Origin: CALFVT01 sp964513675 | Lineage (GTDB): Bacteria; Pseudomonadota; Alphaproteobacteria; Caulobacterales; Maricaulaceae | DNA: 9,705 nucleotides | Assembly: GCA_964513675.1 (NCBI GenBank) | Contig: CAZEOD010000068.1 | Span: 1 to 9,705 of the forward strand | Reading direction: 5' to 3' | In this document: in pieces, positions 5,838 to 9,705 of the stretch | Position numbering within the stretch: position 1 is the stretch's first letter | How the letters are laid out: each line of letters starts with the position of its first letter | The notes under the pieces: generated by a model | Database searches by the model: none | Told to the model about the DNA's origin: nothing | The model's input: the letters and a program-made list of their open reading frames with translations, nothing else | Made by a program: the position numbers and the translations under genes

Positions 5838-6311
5838 TTATACGCCGCTTATACCAAATTCAGCTTGGCGCGCTGATTTAGCCATATTTTCAAGAACTCG
5901 GTTCACAAAGCCCGTCTGATTATCTTCATGAAATTCAGATGTAATGGACACATATTGATCTATAATAACCAAGGCCGGAACATCAGGCCGCCTTAGGATT
6001 TCATAGCTTCCTGCGCGCAAAATCGCCCTCAGCGTTAAATCAAGGCGCTTAATCGTCCAATTCTTTGATAAGTTTTCCGCAATGATATTATCAATTTCAT
6101 CTTGGCGCTCGACGACGCCGTTAATAATATCTTCGAAATATGTTTCATCAGCCGCAACCATTCCGGCTTCATCTTCAAAGCCAAAACGGTGATTTAGAAA
6201 CTCCATAATGACTTGCTTTGAGGTTAAGCTCGCCACATCCATTTGGTAAAGCGCTTGAACAGCAGACAATCGGGATTGACGGCGGAGTTTATTATGAGGC
6301 CCCTTACTCAT
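5838..6311 (-). CDS. nusB: Transcription antitermination factor NusB
   Basis: NusB binds the boxA element of rRNA leader transcripts together with ribosomal protein S10 (NusE) and supports processive rRNA transcription. The 157-residue all-helical protein has RLSAVQALYQMDV near the start (14-26). It continues with NWTIKRLDLTLRAILRAGSY in the middle and the conserved end FHEDNQTGFVNRVLENMAK. The basic N-terminal segment (KLRRQSR) suits RNA binding. Its ATG overlaps the ribH stop as ATGA, implying coupled translation. The ribH-nusB-thiL order is very common in Proteobacteria. Nothing unusual is seen. Confidence 0.96.
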   Translation of the reverse strand: MSKGPHNKLRRQSRLSAVQALYQMDVASLTSKQVIMEFLNHRFGFEDEAGMVAADETYFEDIINGVVERQDEIDNIIAENLSKNWTIKRLDLTLRAILRAGSYEILRRPDVPALVIIDQYVSITSEFHEDNQTGFVNRVLENMAKSARQAEFGISGV

Positions 6312-6739
6312 GAAGAGGGCTTCAACTCATCACGAATTTTAATCATTTTAAGAACCGCATTTGCCGCAAAACCGCCTTTGTCTTTTTTATCAATTTTTGC
6401 GCGCGCCCAAGCCTGATCTTCATTTTCAACGGTAATAATACCGTTCCCAATCGCTAATTGCTGGTTCACTGCCAAATCCATAATTGCGCGCGCTGATTCT
6501 TGGCAGACATAATCATAATGCGTTGTTTCACCGCGAATGACACAGCCCAAAGCCACATAGCCATCAAATCCGGCCCCCGCCTTTTCGGCAAAGCTAATCA
6601 CATGCGGAACCTCGAGTGCGCCGGGAACGGTTACTTTGACGATCTCAACTTTATTCTTTTGAAGAACCTTCAAAGCCCCTTCGAGTAGCGCATCAGAGAT
6701 CTCATTATAAAACCGCGCTTCAATGACAAGAATACGCAT
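6308..6739 (-). CDS. ribH: 6,7-dimethyl-8-ribityllumazine synthase
   Basis: RibH condenses 5-amino-6-ribitylamino-uracil with 3,4-dihydroxy-2-butanone 4-phosphate to form the lumazine precursor of riboflavin. At 143 residues it is slightly short but complete. It shows ARFYNEISDALLEGA (8-22), the substrate loop VPGALEVP (38-45), and GCVIRGETTHYDYV with the catalytic histidine at 74. It ends with the phosphate-binding end of the active site near ARAKIDKKDKGGFAANAV. The ATG is preceded by AAGGAT 7 nt upstream, which overlaps the ribB stop codon. It lies 12 nt after ribB and overlaps nusB by 4 nt. This is the only ribH in the window; some Alphaproteobacteria carry a second copy elsewhere. Confidence 0.96.
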   Translation of the reverse strand: MRILVIEARFYNEISDALLEGALKVLQKNKVEIVKVTVPGALEVPHVISFAEKAGAGFDGYVALGCVIRGETTHYDYVCQESARAIMDLAVNQQLAIGNGIITVENEDQAWARAKIDKKDKGGFAANAVLKMIKIRDELKPSS

Positions 6740-6751
6740 AGATTAAATCCT

Positions 6752-7903
6752 TTATTTTGATACGATAGGTGTAATGCCAACAAGCTCAAGCTTATAAGCT
6801 TCAAGACCAACAAGGCGCGGCATTGTATTTGTAATCAAGCGCATTTTCCCGACATTTTGGTCCGATAAAATCTGTGCCCCAACGCCATATTCCCGAAGAA
6901 TTTGTTCTTTTTTATCCGGCCTGACATTGGGTGTCTCCGCCCTCGCGCCAAGGCGCTCTAATAAGCTATCAATACTGCCCTCGCGTATTAGAACAAGAAC
7001 AGCATGACCATCATGCGCTGCCAACTGACGCATCGCATCGCGAATAAGGCCCGAACGCGAGCTATCTTCATGTAAAATATCACCTGCAAAATCAACTTTA
7101 TGAACGCGAACAAGCGTCTCTGTATCATCACTCGCCTTGCCTTTACTCAGGGCGATATGCTCAAGCCCATCGAGATAATTGCGGTAGACATGAATTTCAA
7201 ATTCATCGCCGTCTTGAGACGTAAAGTTAGAGCTTGCGACATGGCGAACAAAATGATCGCGCTGCATCCGATATTTAACAAGCGCTTCTATCGTGCCAAT
7301 TTTTAGGCCGTGGAATTGCGAGAACTTAATCAAATCTGGCAAGCGCGCCATCGAGCCATCATCATTCATGATCTCGCAAATGACGGCCGATGGATTAAGT
7401 CCGGCCATGCGCGAAATATCAACTGACGCTTCGGTGTGGCCCGTGCGAACTAAAACCCCGCCATCTTTCGCGATAATTGGGAACATATGCCCCGGCGATA
7501 CGATATCATCTTCACGGCTCTCTGGGTCAATCGCCGTTTGAATTGTATGTGAGCGGTCGCCAGCGCTTATGCCGGTTGTCACGCCTTCGCGGGCCTCAAT
7601 GGATTGTGTAAAGGCCGTTTCGAAACGCGAGCGATTATCCGCCGACATATTTTTAAGGCCAATAGCATCTGCTTTGGCTTGTTCAATCGCGAGGCAAATT
7701 AAGCCCCGCCCATGTTTGGCCATAAAATTAATCGCATCGGGCGTGGCAAATTGCGCCGGAATAATCAGGTCACCCTCATTTTCACGGTCTTCCGCATCGA
7801 CAAGAATATACATGCGGCCATTACGGGCATCATCAATAATCTCTTCTGGCGTTGCCAGAGCATATACATCTTCTGAAGCCGCTTTATTGATTACATTCGA
7901 CAT
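6752..7903 (-). CDS. ribB: 3,4-dihydroxy-2-butanone 4-phosphate synthase fused to a degenerate GTP cyclohydrolase II domain
   Basis: The N-terminal half (about 1-212) is a complete DHBP synthase making the four-carbon unit for RibH from ribulose 5-phosphate. It has DAEDRENEGD (36-45), HGRGL (64-68), TGISAGDR (110-117), PGHMFP (137-142), RTGHTEASVD (153-162) and EIMNDDG (177-183). The C-terminal half (about 216-383) resembles GTP cyclohydrolase II: it keeps the LVRVH and YGVGAQIL...MRLITN...VGLEAYKLEL framework. However, it contains no cysteine, so the three zinc ligands are gone, and the RQEGRGIGL-type motif is replaced by LIREGSIDS. It is therefore probably inactive as RibA, like the RibBX proteins described in other Alphaproteobacteria. 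The 383-residue length fits the fusion. It starts 9 nt after ribE with only a weak ribosome binding site. Confidence 0.93.
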   Translation of the reverse strand: MSNVINKAASEDVYALATPEEIIDDARNGRMYILVDAEDRENEGDLIIPAQFATPDAINFMAKHGRGLICLAIEQAKADAIGLKNMSADNRSRFETAFTQSIEAREGVTTGISAGDRSHTIQTAIDPESREDDIVSPGHMFPIIAKDGGVLVRTGHTEASVDISRMAGLNPSAVICEIMNDDGSMARLPDLIKFSQFHGLKIGTIEALVKYRMQRDHFVRHVASSNFTSQDGDEFEIHVYRNYLDGLEHIALSKGKASDDTETLVRVHKVDFAGDILHEDSSRSGLIRDAMRQLAAHDGHAVLVLIREGSIDSLLERLGARAETPNVRPDKKEQILREYGVGAQILSDQNVGKMRLITNTMPRLVGLEAYKLELVGITPIVSK

Positions 7904-7912
7904 GCTTACTTT

Positions 7913-8539
7913 CTAAGACGCCCCGTTCATATGGGACAGATACCGCGCGACATAGCGCGCTATCAAATCAATTTCCAGATTTACTTTATCATCAGGCTGT
8001 AATTTACCTAATGTTGTTACCTGCGCTGTGTGGGGGATAATATTAACGCTAAACCCGTCGGTGAAAACATCATTCACCGTTAATGACACACCATCAATTG
8101 TAATAGAGCCCTTGGGCGCAATACCAAAACGTATAGCCGGCGGCGCAAAGATATCAAGCTTTAGGGACCCTGCAATCTCTTCGCGTGATTTTAGCGCGCC
8201 CGCCGCATCAACATGGCCTGTTACCAGATGACCGCCCAGTTCATCCGCGCCGGTTAACGCCCGCTCAAGATTTATTTTGTGCCCGATCTCCCACGCACCC
8301 AAAGTCGTTTTAGACAAGCTTTCATCCGACACATCAAAACTATACCAACATCCCCGCTCATGCTGGCCTTTTTCAACGACGGTCATACAGGCGCCCGCAT
8401 GAGAAATAGACGCGCCAATATCAATTCCATCAGGATCATAACTCGCCGCGACTTTAATGCGGGTATCGCCCCACTCTCCGCCTGTGCCGCGCGTAATCTC
8501 TAAAACCTCGCCAATGTCTGTGATAATACCTGTGAACAT
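7913..8539 (-). CDS. ribE: Riboflavin synthase, alpha subunit
   Basis: Riboflavin synthase dismutates two 6,7-dimethyl-8-ribityllumazine molecules to riboflavin and 5-amino-6-ribitylamino-uracil, which returns to RibH. The 208-residue protein has two lumazine-binding barrels. The first opens with MFTGIITDIG and contains SHAGACMTV (46-54); the second starts near GGHLVTGHVD (102-111) and contains KGSITIDGVSLTVN (143-156), PHTA and TTLG. It closes with the conserved LEIDLIARYVARYL. The ATG lies one base after the ribD stop (TAATATG), a reinitiation arrangement, so no separate strong ribosome binding site is needed. The same gene is called ribC in some enterobacterial literature. Confidence 0.96.
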   Translation of the reverse strand: MFTGIITDIGEVLEITRGTGGEWGDTRIKVAASYDPDGIDIGASISHAGACMTVVEKGQHERGCWYSFDVSDESLSKTTLGAWEIGHKINLERALTGADELGGHLVTGHVDAAGALKSREEIAGSLKLDIFAPPAIRFGIAPKGSITIDGVSLTVNDVFTDGFSVNIIPHTAQVTTLGKLQPDDKVNLEIDLIARYVARYLSHMNGAS

Positions 8540-8540
8540 A

Positions 8541-9203
8541 TTAGGCAGCCTTTACCCGTTCATATCGCTCATGCATGTCATCTTCGAGTTCAGTGACAGA
8601 CACCCGGTTAAACCGATAGACCGATAGCATGTCGGACAGCCCCAAAGCGCCTATCGCGCTTCGTCCATCGCCGCCCAAGATCATAGACGCCCGGTACCAT
8701 TCGATAATGTCAATAACGCCCGCTTTAATAAAACTTGCGGCCAATGTTCCCCCGCCTTCCAGCAAAAGAGACCGAATACCCTGACGATGCAGTAGATCTA
8801 GCGCGCGTATTAAATTCACATGGGCTGTATCATCTACGCCTGTTTCAATAATAATAACGCCGAGCGCGGCTAAAACATCCGTTTCTTTCGTCTTTTGGGC
8901 CGTCATCAAATAGACAGGGACATCCCGCGCGGTCAGCGCTAGATTTGACTGCGGCGACAAACGGGCCGCAGTATCAAAGATAACGCGCACTGGATTATTA
9001 AGTCCCGATATGCGCGTCGTAAGCTGCGGGTTATCAATAAGGGCTGTATTGGCCCCAACGGCAATCGCGTCATACTGACTTCTTAAGCGGCGTCCATGTT
9101 CCCGCGCCGCTGCGCCTGTAATCCACTCAGACAGTCCATTTTGAAGGGCAATTTTCCCGTCAAGCGAGCTGGCAATTTTTAGGGTAATCTGGGGGCGCGC
9201 CAT
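8541..9203 (-). CDS. ribD: RibD C-terminal (pyrimidine reductase) domain protein without the deaminase domain
   Basis: This is the reductase half of RibD, which reduces the ribosyl side chain of the deaminated pyrimidine with NADPH. The 220 residues begin exactly at the reductase domain: RPQITLKIASSLDGKIA (3-19), WITG (27-30), SQYDAIAVGANTALIDNP (42-59), SLLLEGGGTLAASF (145-158) and MILGGDG (174-180). The usual N-terminal zinc deaminase domain of about 145 residues is missing. No room exists for it, since nrdR ends only 6 nt upstream. It is not a frameshift product: nothing deaminase-like is found in any frame there. Its operon place matches full-length ribD elsewhere, so the deaminase must be encoded at another locus or supplied by another enzyme. 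A stand-alone RibD_C paralogue with another role is less likely given the neighbours. Confidence 0.9.
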   Translation of the reverse strand: MARPQITLKIASSLDGKIALQNGLSEWITGAAAREHGRRLRSQYDAIAVGANTALIDNPQLTTRISGLNNPVRVIFDTAARLSPQSNLALTARDVPVYLMTAQKTKETDVLAALGVIIIETGVDDTAHVNLIRALDLLHRQGIRSLLLEGGGTLAASFIKAGVIDIIEWYRASMILGGDGRSAIGALGLSDMLSVYRFNRVSVTELEDDMHERYERVKAA

Positions 9204-9209
9204 AAAACT

Positions 9210-9677
9210 TTAAGCCTTGCCAACATCAGACAGCTTTTCAGCATCAATAAATTTCTCAAAATCGCCTGTTGCGCGAAAATCTTTATAAACCGAAGCATAA
9301 CGCACATAAGCCACTTTATCGAGTTCAGCGAGGCCTTCCATCACAAGTGCGCCGATTTGATCCGACTTAATTTCACCCTCGCCGCCGCTTTCAAGACGGC
9401 GGACAACGCCGGACACCATTTGCTCTATTTTATCGCGCTCGACGGGGCGCTTTTGCATAGCGATCAAAACCGAGCGCATAAGCTTATCGCGGTCAAAAGC
9501 AATTTTCTTACCCGATTTTTTAACAACGACTAAATCACGGAGCTGTACGCGCTCAAATGTCGTAAACCGACCCCCGCAGGAGCCGCATAATCGGCGGCGG
9601 CGAATCGCATTTCCGTCTTCTGCCGACCGGCTATCTTTGACTTGAACGTCTTCACTGGAACAAAATGGACATCGCAT
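9210..9677 (-). CDS. nrdR: Transcriptional repressor NrdR
   Basis: NrdR is a nucleotide-sensing repressor of ribonucleotide reductase operons. The 155-residue length is typical. The N-terminal zinc ribbon has CPFC (Cys3, Cys6) and CGSC (Cys31, Cys34), with the basic RRRR and RFTTFER segments used in DNA contact. The ATP-cone domain (about 49-139) starts at VVVKKSGKKIAFDRDKLMRS and ends with VAYVRYASVYKDF. It is the first operon gene seen, 6 nt before ribD, an order found across many Proteobacteria. Only 28 nt of upstream sequence are present, with no clear ribosome binding site or promoter, so transcription may begin outside the window. No ribonucleotide reductase gene is present here. Confidence 0.96.
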   Translation of the reverse strand: MRCPFCSSEDVQVKDSRSAEDGNAIRRRRLCGSCGGRFTTFERVQLRDLVVVKKSGKKIAFDRDKLMRSVLIAMQKRPVERDKIEQMVSGVVRRLESGGEGEIKSDQIGALVMEGLAELDKVAYVRYASVYKDFRATGDFEKFIDAEKLSDVGKA

Positions 9678-9705
9678 GATAAGCGTCTAACATGTTTGCG
9701 CGGCC

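Noticed and set aside
5686..5919. Plus-strand open frames running through the N gap
   Set aside because: They exist only because the undetermined bases carry no stop; the region is thiL and the nusB end on the other strand.
7569..7916. 115-codon open frame antisense to the start of ribB
   Set aside because: It lies wholly opposite a strongly conserved gene, has no recognisable domain and no ribosome binding site; it is a codon-bias shadow.
6740..9209. FMN riboswitch controlling the rib genes
   Set aside because: All spacers in the operon are 1 to 18 nt, too short for the element; upstream of nrdR only 28 nt are in the window.

Overview
The window reads as a housekeeping stretch of an alphaproteobacterial chromosome with moderate GC. 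The grounds are gene identity and order: plsX-fabH-ihfA-merR-tRNA-Pro next to a bc1-complex chaperone and bamE, and nrdR-ribD-ribE-ribB-ribH-nusB-thiL as a second cluster. Both orders are familiar from Alphaproteobacteria. A heme A synthase start and a bc1 chaperone point to aerobic respiration with an aa3-type oxidase. A 10-N scaffold gap shows this is a draft assembly. I cannot name a genus.

Layout from right to left, since almost everything is on the minus strand. From 9677 to 4798 lies a tight operon: nrdR, a reductase-only ribD, ribE, a ribB fused to a degenerate GTP cyclohydrolase II domain, ribH, nusB and thiL. Gaps are 1 to 18 nt with one 4-nt overlap, so co-transcription and translational coupling are likely. 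bamE is alone on the plus strand (4280-4783); it converges on thiL and diverges from the bc1 chaperone gene. From 4183 to 433 follow the chaperone gene, plsX, fabH (GTGA overlap), ihfA and a MerR-type regulator. Then come tRNA-Pro(GGG) with a good promoter of its own, and the first 62 codons of a heme A synthase gene that runs off the left edge.

Functionally the window covers riboflavin synthesis and thiamine diphosphate formation. It also holds transcription factors (NusB, NrdR, IHF-alpha, MerR), the start of phospholipid and fatty-acid synthesis (PlsX, FabH), outer-membrane assembly (BamE), and respiratory complex maturation.

I found no mobile element, CRISPR array, prophage or clearly new system. 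Points worth a second look: the riboflavin operon visibly lacks the first two activities of the GTP branch. The ribD product has no deaminase domain, and the GTP cyclohydrolase II half of the ribB product has no cysteine at all. The DUF177 gene often found before plsX is absent, and the short gap there carries an 8-bp inverted repeat over a TATAAT box. The ihfA leader contains a GGGGTACCCC palindrome and an IHF-like site. No stretch over 300 bases is without a gene.
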